From: Niallia sp. Man26
GTDB taxonomy: Bacteria; Bacillota; Bacilli; Bacillales; Cytobacillaceae
Assembly: GCF_022049065.2 (NCBI RefSeq)
Contig: NZ_CP095743.1
Span: forward strand, 1,627,001 to 1,691,000
Length of the DNA: 64,000 nt
Direction of reading: 5' to 3'
A program made the position numbers and the translations under genes. Every line of letters begins with the position of its first letter. Positions within the stretch are counted from its first letter, which is position 1. This document shows, in pieces, positions 1-6,968 of the stretch. A model generated the notes under the pieces. The model saw only the letters and a program-made list of their open reading frames with translations. It did not search any database and was not told where the DNA came from.

Positions 1-395
1 AAGAAAAAGAAGCGTTTGAAGCTCGACTTAAGGAGCAGCAAGACCCCTTTACGGTTGAAATATCCCACCGTGCCACAGAAATTGATTATGAAGATCCGTA
101 TCTGCATGAATATCGGACAACAACATTAAATGATGCAGACAAAGAATGGAGACAATGGGATGTCAGTCTTAACGGTCATACGCTTGGAGGACAATTCAAA
201 TTGCCGATTATCGGTCCGCTGTATGCTCCGAATTTTGGCTTATTTCCTGGTAAAGTGAACGTAACAGGTGTGCATACGGTTGATAATCATACCCAATATA
301 TAAATAACGGATTAGGTGTAAGTGGACCTTGGTTTGCACAATTTCGTCTGTTTAATACACCGAGCATTGGGTTAATCACTTTAAAAGCAAAGTAA
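1..395 (+). CDS. Metallophosphoesterase, C-terminal part (5' end outside window)
   Basis: The open frame enters from the left edge (phase starts at base 3) and ends at 395, giving about 130 residues. The tail carries GHTLGGQ followed by a Pro-Ile-Gly-Pro-Leu segment and an INNGLGVSG stretch ending in FNTPSIGLITL, which is the C-terminal pattern of YkuE/YaeI-type calcineurin-like phosphoesterases. In most family members the metal-binding motif V reads GHTH; here the second His is Leu, so one metal ligand may be missing. Followed by a strong hairpin at 441-477. Function beyond the family is not inferable from this fragment. Confidence 0.75.
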   Translation, partial: EKEAFEARLKEQQDPFTVEISHRATEIDYEDPYLHEYRTTTLNDADKEWRQWDVSLNGHTLGGQFKLPIIGPLYAPNFGLFPGKVNVTGVHTVDNHTQYINNGLGVSGPWFAQFRLFNTPSIGLITLKAK

Positions 396-440
396 CCTAT
401 AAAAGCTGGTAATTTGGAGTGCAAAGTCCATCTTTTCATT

Positions 441-477
441 AAAAAAAATAAGAGGGAAACTCCTCTTATTTTTTTAT
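441..477. terminator. Bidirectional terminator
   Basis: A-rich run, then AATAAGAGG/CCTCTTATT stem, then T-run. It sits between converging genes ending at 395 (+) and 474 (-), so it can serve both. Confidence 0.8.
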
Positions 478-728
478 TTTTTCCAGGGCTTAAATATGAG
501 TGCCAGGATGATAATAAGCAAAATCAAAAAATACAGCAAGTTTGGCAGGAATTTTAACAGCCAAATACTAACCATTAATGTCGAAAATGTTAACAGCTCT
601 AAGTACCGTTTTCTGCCTAATTTTTTCTTATTAGCCATTACAATGAAATAGGCAATTGGCGGTAATATAAAGCACAGCACAAACAATACTTTTTCTTTCA
701 GATACCAAGGCAGTTTATTATCAGTCAT
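474..728 (-). CDS. Small membrane protein, 84 aa
   Basis: Predicted 84-residue protein beginning MTDNKLPWYLKEK with three hydrophobic stretches (about residues 11-30, 40-58 and 60-78) and a basic tail KPWKK. An upstream in-frame start at 779 would make 101 aa but would overlap the preceding small ORF (739-840), so I place the start at 728, ten bases after that ORF's stop, where translational coupling is plausible because no strong ribosome site is present. No recognisable family. Confidence 0.55.
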   Translation of the reverse strand: MTDNKLPWYLKEKVLFVLCFILPPIAYFIVMANKKKLGRKRYLELLTFSTLMVSIWLLKFLPNLLYFLILLIIILALIFKPWKK

Positions 729-738
729 CTTTGTATGA

Positions 739-840
739 TTAGTTTCTTTTCCATTTTTCCTCATAATGTGCCCAAGCACTCATCGCAATAGCTGCGATGA
801 TCTCCCCCACAAACCGAAACAAACTGAGTGCTAATTCCAT
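739..840 (-). CDS. 33-aa membrane micro-protein
   Basis: Reads MELALSLFRFVGEII..., ending WAHYEEKWKRN, with one hydrophobic helix and a charged tail. It is preceded by AAAGGAGTGGATATTA, an excellent ribosome site, which is the main evidence that it is real. Its stop lies 10 bases before the next membrane ORF (start 728), suggesting a two-gene unit. Could be a small membrane regulator; function unknown. Confidence 0.5.
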   Translation of the reverse strand: MELALSLFRFVGEIIAAIAMSAWAHYEEKWKRN

Positions 841-970
841 TAATATCCACTCCTTTGATTTTAATATTACAAAAAATAGGAACTTATCACAAGTTATATT
901 ATTGTCCTATTTATATGCATGAAGAAAAGGATTACACTAGAAAAAACAGGCATAATGGGGAGGAATAAAG

Positions 971-1513
971 ATGCATTTAATAGAAATAAGACGGCCGCTC
1001 GAGACAGACCGAAAAGAACTGCAGCATTTTTTTGATATCATGCTCAAAAGCACGTTTGATAAGAATGGTATTGCCAATCTTGTCGAGGACAGACAAATGG
1101 AGCTTCAGGAAAAGCAGGACCAGCTTAACGAAGATTTTGCGAGCGGCGGAAAGAAGCGATATTTTTTATTGGCAACTGATAAAGCTACTGGAGACTTGCT
1201 CGGCTGCATTGCATATGGCCCTGTAAGTGCATTAATAGTAAGAGAAACAAAGGGAGAATTCACTGATATGTTGGAGGTGGGCACAGCGTTTGTTCATCCA
1301 GACCATCAGAACAAAGGGATTGGCACACTGCTTTTGCAGGCAATCCTCGAAGTCTTAAAAAGCAAGGGAATAAAAGAATATTGCTTGGACAGCGGCTATC
1401 AGCTCGCTCAAAAAGTATGGACGAAAAAACTTGGCAGTCCATACTTATTGTTAGAAGATTATTGGGGAGAGGGAGCGCATCATATGATTTGGCGCAGGCA
1501 AATGGATAAGTGA
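971..1513 (+). CDS. GNAT family N-acetyltransferase
   Basis: 180 residues. The acetyl-CoA-binding motif A is visible as EVGTAFVHPDHQNKGIGTLL (about residues 101-120), the V-x-P-x-x-Q-x-x-G-I-G/A signature of the GNAT fold, with the usual beta-bulge before it. Start chosen at 971 because GGGGAGGAATAAAG precedes it. Substrate unknown; the family acetylates amines on small molecules, peptides or antibiotics. Monocistronic in appearance, with a regulator fragment 50 bases downstream. Confidence 0.85.
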   Translation: MHLIEIRRPLETDRKELQHFFDIMLKSTFDKNGIANLVEDRQMELQEKQDQLNEDFASGGKKRYFLLATDKATGDLLGCIAYGPVSALIVRETKGEFTDMLEVGTAFVHPDHQNKGIGTLLLQAILEVLKSKGIKEYCLDSGYQLAQKVWTKKLGSPYLLLEDYWGEGAHHMIWRRQMDK

Positions 1514-1562
1514 ATGGTCTTTTCTTTCTATTTACTAAAATTATCATTAGGTGTGAGTTTAG

Positions 1563-1937
1563 ATGAACTTTGAAGAGCGAGTACATATGTTTGAGTATAA
1601 GCTTAATGATACGGATGACCAAATAATAGAGTATATTCTTCAGCATAAAAAAGATTTTATCCATCATTCAATTCAAACCTCTGCAGCTGCTTTGTACACT
1701 GTTCCTAATACGATTACACGGTTATCTAAAAAGCTTGGCTATGACAGCTTTTCTCATATGAAAAACAGCATGAAGGATGAGCTGCAAGCGGCACAGTCAG
1801 AGGAGCATCTTTCATTCGCTTTTATAAAAAAGACATATGATCTTCTTGATGCAGAGTTGCTTGGAAAACTGGCGCGGAATAGTTTCTCTCTCTCTATCCG
1901 TTCTAACCAAGCTAAAACTGTATTAATAGAAAAATAA
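1563..1937 (+). pseudogene. Truncated MurR/RpiR-family regulator
   Basis: 124 residues. The N-terminal two thirds match the RpiR-type HTH: an IIEYILQHKKDF helix followed by TSAAALYTVPNTITRLSKKLG and GYDSFSHMKNSM. Full-length members are about 280 aa and carry a C-terminal SIS sugar-phosphate domain; here the frame ends soon after the linker (LLDAELLGKLARN) with an unrelated tail. A terminator follows directly at 1995. I infer a 3' deletion or frameshift; a short DNA-binding-only protein is still possible because the start and HTH are intact. Confidence 0.65.
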
Positions 1938-1994
1938 TCTGAAAAGTCTTGCAGATTTCCCGGGCAATGGCGCAATCGTAGGAAATACACAAAA

Positions 1995-2020
1995 AAAACG
2001 CCTCGTTTAGGAGGCGTTTT
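1995..2020. terminator. Bidirectional terminator
   Basis: AAAACGCCTC/GAGGCGTTTT stem with a 5-6 base loop, A-run on one side and T-run on the other. Confidence 0.8.
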
Positions 2021-2270
2021 CTTTCCGTTCTTTCACCTTGCCATCTTTGGTAAAGATAAATTAGAACAGCGACTACAGTCGTCATGACATGTACACCAAA
2101 TGAAAGAATATTCACCAATTGATAAAGTGTTCATACCTTTTGCTTAAAGCAAAAAAAGTCCAGCACCGACAATTAAGTTTGTCACTAAGTAAAGAGACAA
2201 TTTTTATATGTAAAATAGAAGGTAAAAACTGTGCCGACAAGGATAGCCAGTCAAAATGGCGATATTTTCT
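2021..2270 (-). pseudogene. Degenerate membrane-protein remnant
   Basis: No intact gene lies between 1938 and 2380. On the minus strand, broken frames encode hydrophobic strings such as LAILVGTVFTFYFTY, then in another frame YLVTNLIVGAGLFLL, then VNILSFGVHVMTTVVAVLIY (about 2118-2050). The frames are interrupted by stops and shifts and the last runs through the 1995-2020 terminator. Best explained as a decayed 3-4 helix membrane protein; family unknown. Confidence 0.3.
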
Positions 2271-2379
2271 TTAATTATCCACCACTGACAGCGCTTTGTT
2301 GTTTGGAAAATACTGGTTAGTACTAAGGAATAGACATTGTATCACCTATAGGAGTGTGGAGAGTATATTGGAGGGAAAT

Positions 2380-2470
2380 AGGACTTGGCGGGATTTGAAC
2401 CCGCAAAATACGCTAAGCTGTTCTCATGTTAGAACAACCTGGTCGCTCTATCCGTTGAGCTACAAGTCCT
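2380..2470 (-). tRNA. Non-canonical tRNA-like gene
   Basis: 91 nt on the minus strand. Clear parts: acceptor AGGACTT/AAGTCCT, extendable to 8 bp with the next G-C pair; D arm GCTC-AACGGATA-GAGC; T arm GCGGG-TTCAAAT-CCCGC with standard T-loop. The middle is abnormal: a perfect-to-wobble 8-bp hairpin GTTGTTCT/AGAACAGC with a 6-base loop replaces a normal 5-bp, 7-base anticodon arm, flanked by extra single-stranded bases. No CCA is encoded. No anticodon can be assigned. It resembles in concept the tRNA-Other described in Bacillus cereus; orthology is a guess. It could also be a tRNA pseudogene, but the paired stems look selected. Confidence 0.65.
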
Positions 2471-2545
2471 GTTTATAGTATGGGCTGATTTTCGTAATTT
2501 TATTCTTTTTTTAAAAGCTTGATTCATTTCACCAATTCCTGCTTC

Positions 2546-2734
2546 TTAGATTTTCCCTTTTTTAGGTTGCTCAGAGAGAAATTTCTCGTTTTCTTTATAG
2601 ACGATACGGATAAGTCTTCGCCTTTTTATTTCCTGTTTAAGCATTATTGTAAATGCTGGATCAAGCTGTAAACGAAGGGCATGCCGATAGGCGAGAAGCA
2701 AGGATTGATTACTTAAGAGTCTCAAGGAAGACAT
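2546..2734 (-). CDS. sda: Sda-like sporulation histidine kinase inhibitor
   Basis: 62 residues from the ATG at 2734, preceded by GAGAGGTGTTAAT; the upstream in-frame ATGs lack a ribosome site. The core LRLLSNQSLLLAYRHALRL...LDPAFTIMLKQEIKRR matches the Sda helical hairpin (L-S-x-x-x-L-L-x-x-Y...F-I-x-x-L-x-x-E-I-x-R-R). Sda in B. subtilis binds KinA/KinB and blocks phosphorelay when DNA replication is disturbed. This copy has a longer basic C-terminal tail (KENEKFLSEQPKKGKI) than the 46-52 aa B. subtilis protein, so it may be a paralogue with altered partner choice. Confidence 0.75.
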   Translation of the reverse strand: MSSLRLLSNQSLLLAYRHALRLQLDPAFTIMLKQEIKRRRLIRIVYKENEKFLSEQPKKGKI

Positions 2735-2817
2735 ATTAACACCTCTCATAAGTATCATTTATCCCATTTTTCCCTAGCGCCGGCCCCACTAAACATTGTT
2801 TTCTACTAATTTTTTGT

Positions 2818-2843
2818 AAAAAAAAAGAGCTTATAAAGGCTCT
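2818..2843 (-). terminator. Terminator of the 32-aa ORF
   Basis: On the minus strand AGAGCC-TTTATAA-GCTCT followed by a run of T, just downstream of the stop at 2850. Confidence 0.7.
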
Positions 2844-2849
2844 GTATTT

Positions 2850-2948
2850 TTAAGGATGCTTTCTAAGTTTTCCGCAAGTTTTGCATCTATCATTATAATA
2901 GTCGAATTTGTGATACCTGCGCATATAGCAAATAAAAGATTTAATCAT
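2850..2948 (-). CDS. 32-aa basic Cys-containing micro-protein
   Basis: Reads MIKSFICYMRRYHKFDYYND then RCKTCGKLRKHP. An AAGGAGGATTTCT ribosome site lies directly ahead and a terminator directly behind, so this looks like a discrete expressed gene. CxxC plus a further Cys and His suggests metal or redox binding, but no family is recognised. Confidence 0.5.
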   Translation of the reverse strand: MIKSFICYMRRYHKFDYYNDRCKTCGKLRKHP

Positions 2949-3162
2949 AGAAATCCTCCTTAAAAATATTTTAAGCATGTCTATGTTTGTATTTTTATTG
3001 TAGCTCTTATGAAAGTAGTTGCTAAGGTATTTTTTTCCTGTATTACAAAAAAATGTTATGGGTTTAAAGTACTAAAAAATGATGGAAGAAAAAAAGATAC
3101 TTTTGCGAAAAAAAAAGGAAATGAATAGCAAATGTCGAAGTGAATATATAGGAGGTGTTTAA

Positions 3163-3393
3163 ATGTTAAAAGAAGACTCTTTTATCAACGAAATGAAGTT
3201 ATTGGCTAAAGCCCAATTTGAAACAAAGGCCAAGTCGATTTTAATTATAAAACAGCTCCAGCATGATTCAACCAACAAGAGCCTGCAGCAAGAATTAGCC
3301 AAACTGAGATTGGAAAGTTATGAACTGCACAATGAGGAAAAGGATTTACGCGTTTTTTTTAGAGAGTATATAAGCGTTATGGGCATTCGTTAA
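3163..3393 (+). CDS. Small hypothetical protein, 76 aa, helical
   Basis: Preceded by ATAGGAGGTGTTTAA. Charged, Leu-rich and almost certainly all-helical (MKLLAKAQFETKAKSILII..., ELAKLRLESYELHNEEKDLR), with no Cys and no membrane segment. Followed by a bidirectional terminator at 3422. I do not recognise a family. Confidence 0.6.
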   Translation: MLKEDSFINEMKLLAKAQFETKAKSILIIKQLQHDSTNKSLQQELAKLRLESYELHNEEKDLRVFFREYISVMGIR

Positions 3394-3421
3394 GATGCTC
3401 TTTTTTTTTGCATAAATTAGG

Positions 3422-3450
3422 AAAAGGGAGCTGACATCAGCTCCCTTTTT
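3422..3450. terminator. Bidirectional terminator
   Basis: GGGAGCTGA/TCAGCTCCC stem, 2-base loop, A-run on the left and T-run on the right, between converging genes ending at 3393 (+) and 3455 (-). Confidence 0.85.
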
Positions 3451-3454
3451 ACAC

Positions 3455-3640
3455 TTAATGAGACATTCTTTTACAGCTAGGGCAAGAAATTTCATGCTCC
3501 TGCTTAAATTCAATCCGTTTAAAATCACGTTTTTCAAGTGTTGCATATGGATTATACTTAGAACCGCACATGCAATACTGCCTATCTTTCACGATATGTC
3601 GAAGGCTGGTTTTTTCATTAAGAACAGTTGGATAAAACAT
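3455..3640 (-). CDS. 61-aa zinc-ribbon-like protein under a c-di-GMP riboswitch
   Basis: Starts MFYPTVLNEKTSLRH and contains YCMCGSKY in the middle and CPSCKR at the C-terminus, i.e. CxC and CxxC pairs spaced about 30 residues apart that could hold one zinc. The ribosome site AAAGAGGAGAAGT is good. The gene lies about 110 bases downstream of a c-di-GMP-I aptamer on the same strand, with no gene between, so its expression probably depends on cyclic di-GMP. Family unknown; a small DNA/RNA- or protein-binding regulator is a guess. Confidence 0.65.
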   Translation of the reverse strand: MFYPTVLNEKTSLRHIVKDRQYCMCGSKYNPYATLEKRDFKRIEFKQEHEISCPSCKRMSH

Positions 3641-3749
3641 ACTTCTCCTCTTTTCTAATTTATTAAGGCAAATTAGACAGGAAGTGTCGTTCTTTAATAG
3701 GCTGCGTAATCAGGGATTTCTATCCTTAATTTTCGCGGCCTCACATTCT

Positions 3750-3837
3750 TTATCTGCAACCCGGCTGCCATTGCTTTTGCTTTAGGCCCGTGGCTTTGCG
3801 TCTTTTACTTTCGTAAAATTTGCCCAAGTCGATTCTA
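3750..3837 (-). ncRNA. Cyclic di-GMP-I (GEMM-I) riboswitch aptamer
   Basis: On the minus strand the conserved elements occur in the right order: GGGCAAA (3825-3819), stem TTTTAC/GTAAAA closed by a GAAA tetraloop (3819-3804), GACGCAAAGCC (3802-3792), ACGGGCCTAAAGC (3791-3779, the tetraloop receptor) and GGCAGCCGGGTTGC (about 3769-3756). This set is diagnostic of the c-di-GMP-I class. No obvious intrinsic terminator lies between the aptamer and the gene at 3640; an imperfect stem AGGCCGCG/CGCAGCCT (about 3740-3700) lacks a T-run, so the output mechanism is unclear. Confidence 0.92.
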
Positions 3838-3859
3838 TCATTATACGAAGAAATGTCAA
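3832..3859 (-). promoter_or_regulatory. Candidate SigA promoter of the riboswitch leader
   Basis: Minus strand TTGACA at 3859-3854, 16 bases, then TAGAAT at 3837-3832. A second TATAAT (3845-3840) would allow a start slightly upstream, leaving more room for stem P1. Confidence 0.5.
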
Positions 3860-3960
3860 GGAAAACGCATGCAGCTCCTGGATTCCTAAGGGGTGACTTT
3901 TATCACATATTAATTTTTTGTAAATGTTTTTTTTCTTCAACTGAGAAATTATACTCATTT

Positions 3961-4440
3961 TTAAGTTGGTGCATGTTTTTCTGCTTTTGCTTCCAAACGG
4001 CAAATAAATTTGTAGTATTTGACTACGATGATGAGCAGAAAAGGATCTAACAAAATGGAGTACCATATCTTCCACCAGCCATAATGAAAATAGCCCCAAG
4101 GCTCTGGCAGCAATGTCATTAGTTCATACAAGACTATGGCACAAACCCAAACTGCAATGTAAACAGCTTTTGATTTTAGCTTTTTTTTGAATGGATAATA
4201 ATTCAAAAAAATAATATTAACAGGAGGCACCAATAAAAATAGCTGGGGAATTGCCAGCCAGTCAATCCCTTTTGACAAATACCAATAGGCATGGTATTTC
4301 AAATCAATATATACATCAAAAATCAACTGGAACACGATGGTAAACATCCATATATGCAAAATTTGGTTCCAGGTTAAACGCTTTTTTATAAAATAGACGA
4401 CAGCATTAAAAAGAATAATGGCAGCTAGCATACCAATCAT
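3961..4440 (-). CDS. Multi-pass membrane protein, CBO0543-like
   Basis: 159 residues with about five hydrophobic segments; starts MIGMLAAIILFNAVVYF after AAGGAGTCATTT. The pattern DVYIDLKYHAYWYLSKGIDW and WGYFHYGWWKIWYSI resembles the Bacillus/Clostridium family annotated as CBO0543 family protein, of unknown function; this assignment is from memory. Lies downstream of, and is separated from, the ATPase gene. The riboswitch begins about 100 bases beyond its stop. Confidence 0.65.
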   Translation of the reverse strand: MIGMLAAIILFNAVVYFIKKRLTWNQILHIWMFTIVFQLIFDVYIDLKYHAYWYLSKGIDWLAIPQLFLLVPPVNIIFLNYYPFKKKLKSKAVYIAVWVCAIVLYELMTLLPEPWGYFHYGWWKIWYSILLDPFLLIIVVKYYKFICRLEAKAEKHAPT

Positions 4441-4517
4441 AAATGACTCCTTGTGTAGATGAAGATATTCTTATATTTTCCTATTTCTAGAAGAATATCC
4501 ATTAGAGGTTTTGATGA

Positions 4518-5255
4518 TTATTCATCGTCTTTGAGCAGTTCACTTAGCATCCTTTCTCTGTGCTGTAAAAAATACTTTGTTAACTGGTAATGGTCTGTGT
4601 CTTCATACTGTATTTCTTTTATTTCGCCATCGTCGAAGCTTAGGATGGATGCGTTTGGGTATCCAAGCAGGATAGGGGAGTGTGTAGCAATGATAAACTG
4701 ACAATCTTCATACTCAGCCAAATCATAAAGAATACGGATAAAGGCTAATTGTCTTTGCGGTGAAAGCGCAGCTTCGGGCTCATCGAGTAAATAGATGGCC
4801 TGCCCGTTAAAGCGGTTTTGAAAAAGAGCTAAAAAGGATTCGCCATGTGATTGCTCAAGCAAAGATTTGCCGCCGTAAGCCCGGTAGTTAGTACGCGTTA
4901 ATTTGTCACTTTCCAGTTCATCTTGATATGTCGCGAAATGGTAAAAGGATTCAGCGCGCAGAAAAAAGCCGTTTGTAATTTTAGGCATCCAAGATAACCG
5001 AATATAGTCACCTAAATCAGAGTTAGCAGAATGCACTTCATAATAATTGTTTTTCCCGCCTCCTGCTGTATGAAAGCCGCATTTATCGGCGATCGCTTCG
5101 AGCAATGTCGATTTGCCTGAGCCATTCTCGCCGATAAAGAAGGTTACTTTATTGGTTAATTCCAATTCCCGTAAATTTTTAAGGGCTGGGATGGAAAAGG
5201 GATAGCTGCTTTTTGGCATGCTGTCTGCCAGAAGTGAGATTTTTTTTAGGAACAT
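4518..5255 (-). CDS. AAA/ABC-type predicted ATPase
   Basis: 245 residues from ATG 5255, which follows AAGGAGGTACCCTTGCT; an upstream frame start lacks this. Walker A GENGSGKST, ABC-like signature SHGES, Walker B AIYLLDEPEAALS and H-loop ATHSP are all present, so the nucleotide site is intact. No membrane domain or partner permease is adjacent. Similar single-gene ATPases are known as YbgA-like or RloC/OLD-related predicted ATPases; some act in defence or DNA repair, but nothing here decides. The polymerase gene ends 68 bases upstream, so both may be read from the same side. Confidence 0.8.
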   Translation of the reverse strand: MFLKKISLLADSMPKSSYPFSIPALKNLRELELTNKVTFFIGENGSGKSTLLEAIADKCGFHTAGGGKNNYYEVHSANSDLGDYIRLSWMPKITNGFFLRAESFYHFATYQDELESDKLTRTNYRAYGGKSLLEQSHGESFLALFQNRFNGQAIYLLDEPEAALSPQRQLAFIRILYDLAEYEDCQFIIATHSPILLGYPNASILSFDDGEIKEIQYEDTDHYQLTKYFLQHRERMLSELLKDDE

Positions 5256-5322
5256 AGCAAGGGTACCTCCTTTTAAAGACTTTGCCATTTTGTTATTTTC
5301 GCTAAGCGAACAGGCAATTCCT

Positions 5323-6588
5323 TTATTTTATATGGCCGCCAAGAAGCTTGGCTCGATGTTTGGCAGTCCCGCCAGAGGTGTAGGAAACAGCACGCAGCAG
5401 GGAGGCAGGACCGTAACGGTTGCGGATACTGTCAACCACATAGCCGATTTTTCTCTTTTTCCAGCTGTTTGTATCAAATAAATCGAGCTGAACCTCTGTA
5501 TCCTTCTCGAGCTTTCCGAGAGAAAGGGAGATTTGCCGCACAGTCTGGCCATTATAGTTCTCCCGCATCAGCTCCAAGCAGACACGGTATATATCCATCG
5601 TGATATTAGTCGGCTTGTCAATTGTCCGCGACCGATGGAATCCGCCGCCGAACTCCTCTTTGCTGTAGGCCAGGCTAAAGCTGATAGTTCTTCCTGCATG
5701 GTGGTGTGCCCTCGCTCTTTTTGCCACCTCTTCACATATTTCCAGAATGACCGATTTAATTTCGCTCTCATCCTTATAGTCGCGCAGCAGAACTTGGCTT
5801 TTTCCGTAGCTGATCTGGCCCTGCATAATCGGTGCACCGACTTCGGATAAATCAATTCCCCAAGCATGGTGGTAGAGCTGATTGCCCATTATGCCAAATT
5901 TTTTCTCCAACAAGGCCAAATCATAGCGGGCAAGCTGACCGACAGAAAATATCCCCATACTGTGCAGTGTTTTTTCCACACGGCTGCCAATGCCCCACAT
6001 TTCCCGGAGCGGGGAAACAGGCCACAGCTTTTCTGGAATGTCTTCATACGTCCAGCTTGCAATGCCGTTCGCTGTCTTTTTTGCAGACAAATCAAGGCAA
6101 AGCTTTGCCATCAGCATGTTAGGGCCGATGCCAATCGTTGACGGCAAGCCGAAATCTAAAAGGATATCCTGCTGGATTTGCCTCGCTATTTCCTCTGGTG
6201 TGCCCCAAATTTTCTCAAGGCCGGTTACATCCAGAAAGCTTTCGTCCACAGAGTATGTATGAACGGCTGATGGCGGAACATATCGGAAGAACAGCTTCGT
6301 AATCTCTGTTGATACACGGACAAACAAGCCCATGCGCGGATTAAAAATTTTAATTTTTGGATCGTCAGGTATCTCGAAAAGCCTGGAGCCGGTTTTAATT
6401 TTGAAATCTCGTTTCATGGCAGGAGATGCTGCGAGGACGACACTGCCTGTGCGATCTGTATTGCCGACAACTGCAAGATGGCAGGTGAGGGGGTCCAAGC
6501 CTTCATGAACGGCGATAATGCTTGCGTAAAAGCTTTTCATATCCACGCACAGAATCGAGCGGTTTGGAAATTGAGTATAATCAAACAC
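5323..6588 (-). CDS. Y-family translesion DNA polymerase (UvrX/YqjW type)
   Basis: 421 residues. IlCVDMKSFYASI near the N-terminus carries the first catalytic Asp with the Y-family steric residues, VDESFLDVTG holds the catalytic D-E pair, and an HhH-like MWGIGSRVEKTLHSMGI follows in the thumb. Near the C-terminus VQLDLFD is a sliding-clamp-binding motif. The YolD-like gene (6607-6936) precedes it by 18 bases and a LexA box lies ahead of both, so this is a damage-induced unit for error-prone bypass, as for yqjX-yqjW and yolD-uvrX in B. subtilis. Confidence 0.93.
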   Translation of the reverse strand: MFDYTQFPNRSILCVDMKSFYASIIAVHEGLDPLTCHLAVVGNTDRTGSVVLAASPAMKRDFKIKTGSRLFEIPDDPKIKIFNPRMGLFVRVSTEITKLFFRYVPPSAVHTYSVDESFLDVTGLEKIWGTPEEIARQIQQDILLDFGLPSTIGIGPNMLMAKLCLDLSAKKTANGIASWTYEDIPEKLWPVSPLREMWGIGSRVEKTLHSMGIFSVGQLARYDLALLEKKFGIMGNQLYHHAWGIDLSEVGAPIMQGQISYGKSQVLLRDYKDESEIKSVILEICEEVAKRARAHHHAGRTISFSLAYSKEEFGGGFHRSRTIDKPTNITMDIYRVCLELMRENYNGQTVRQISLSLGKLEKDTEVQLDLFDTNSWKKRKIGYVVDSIRNRYGPASLLRAVSYTSGGTAKHRAKLLGGHIK

Positions 6589-6606
6589 ACGAAAGCATCT
6601 CCTTTT

Positions 6607-6936
6607 TTAATCTTTTTGAATGTTTACTAAGCTGCGGAAAGGAATCGGATGAATATTGTCTGAATCATCCTGTATGCGAATTTCCTGTTTCAGATGATCA
6701 ATATATACGACATGGCCGCTGACATGCCGGATTTCACCATTTTTGAAAACCTCACAATGAAGGCTCCAGCCGTGTTCCATGCTTTCAAGGATAAGCAGCT
6801 CCATTTCGCGGATCTGGTCCTCGTCAAGGATAGGCTGGGTTAGTTTCTTATCTTCTGCCAGCGCTTCTTTAACGCTTTGGACATGCTCTGGCAGCATCAT
6901 TGCTGTCCATTTAATCGCCCCTCTGTCTCGTATCAT
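6607..6936 (-). CDS. YolD-like protein, partner of the Y-family polymerase
   Basis: 109 residues starting MIRDRGAIKWTAMMLPEH, the characteristic YolD family opening (R-D-R-G-x-x-K-W-x-x-x-M-x-x-P-E-H). AAGGAGATGATTTTC selects the ATG at 6936. Operon partner of the downstream polymerase (18-base gap). YolD-like proteins are regularly fused to or paired with Y-family polymerases; a role in modulating the polymerase is presumed. Controlled by the LexA box at 6969. Confidence 0.88.
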   Translation of the reverse strand: MIRDRGAIKWTAMMLPEHVQSVKEALAEDKKLTQPILDEDQIREMELLILESMEHGWSLHCEVFKNGEIRHVSGHVVYIDHLKQEIRIQDDSDNIHPIPFRSLVNIQKD

Positions 6937-6968
6937 GAAAATCATCTCCTTATAGTGTTTAATATATC

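Noticed and set aside
1912..2118. 68-aa minus ORF with one hydrophobic helix, reminiscent of type I toxins
   Set aside because: TTG start without ribosome site and the frame reads through the terminator; fits a decayed membrane gene better.
3782..4099. 105-aa minus ORF
   Set aside because: Overlaps both the riboswitch and the membrane protein gene in another frame.
5533..6262. Several 90-105 aa ORFs on both strands inside the polymerase gene
   Set aside because: Shadow frames of a fully supported Y-family polymerase.
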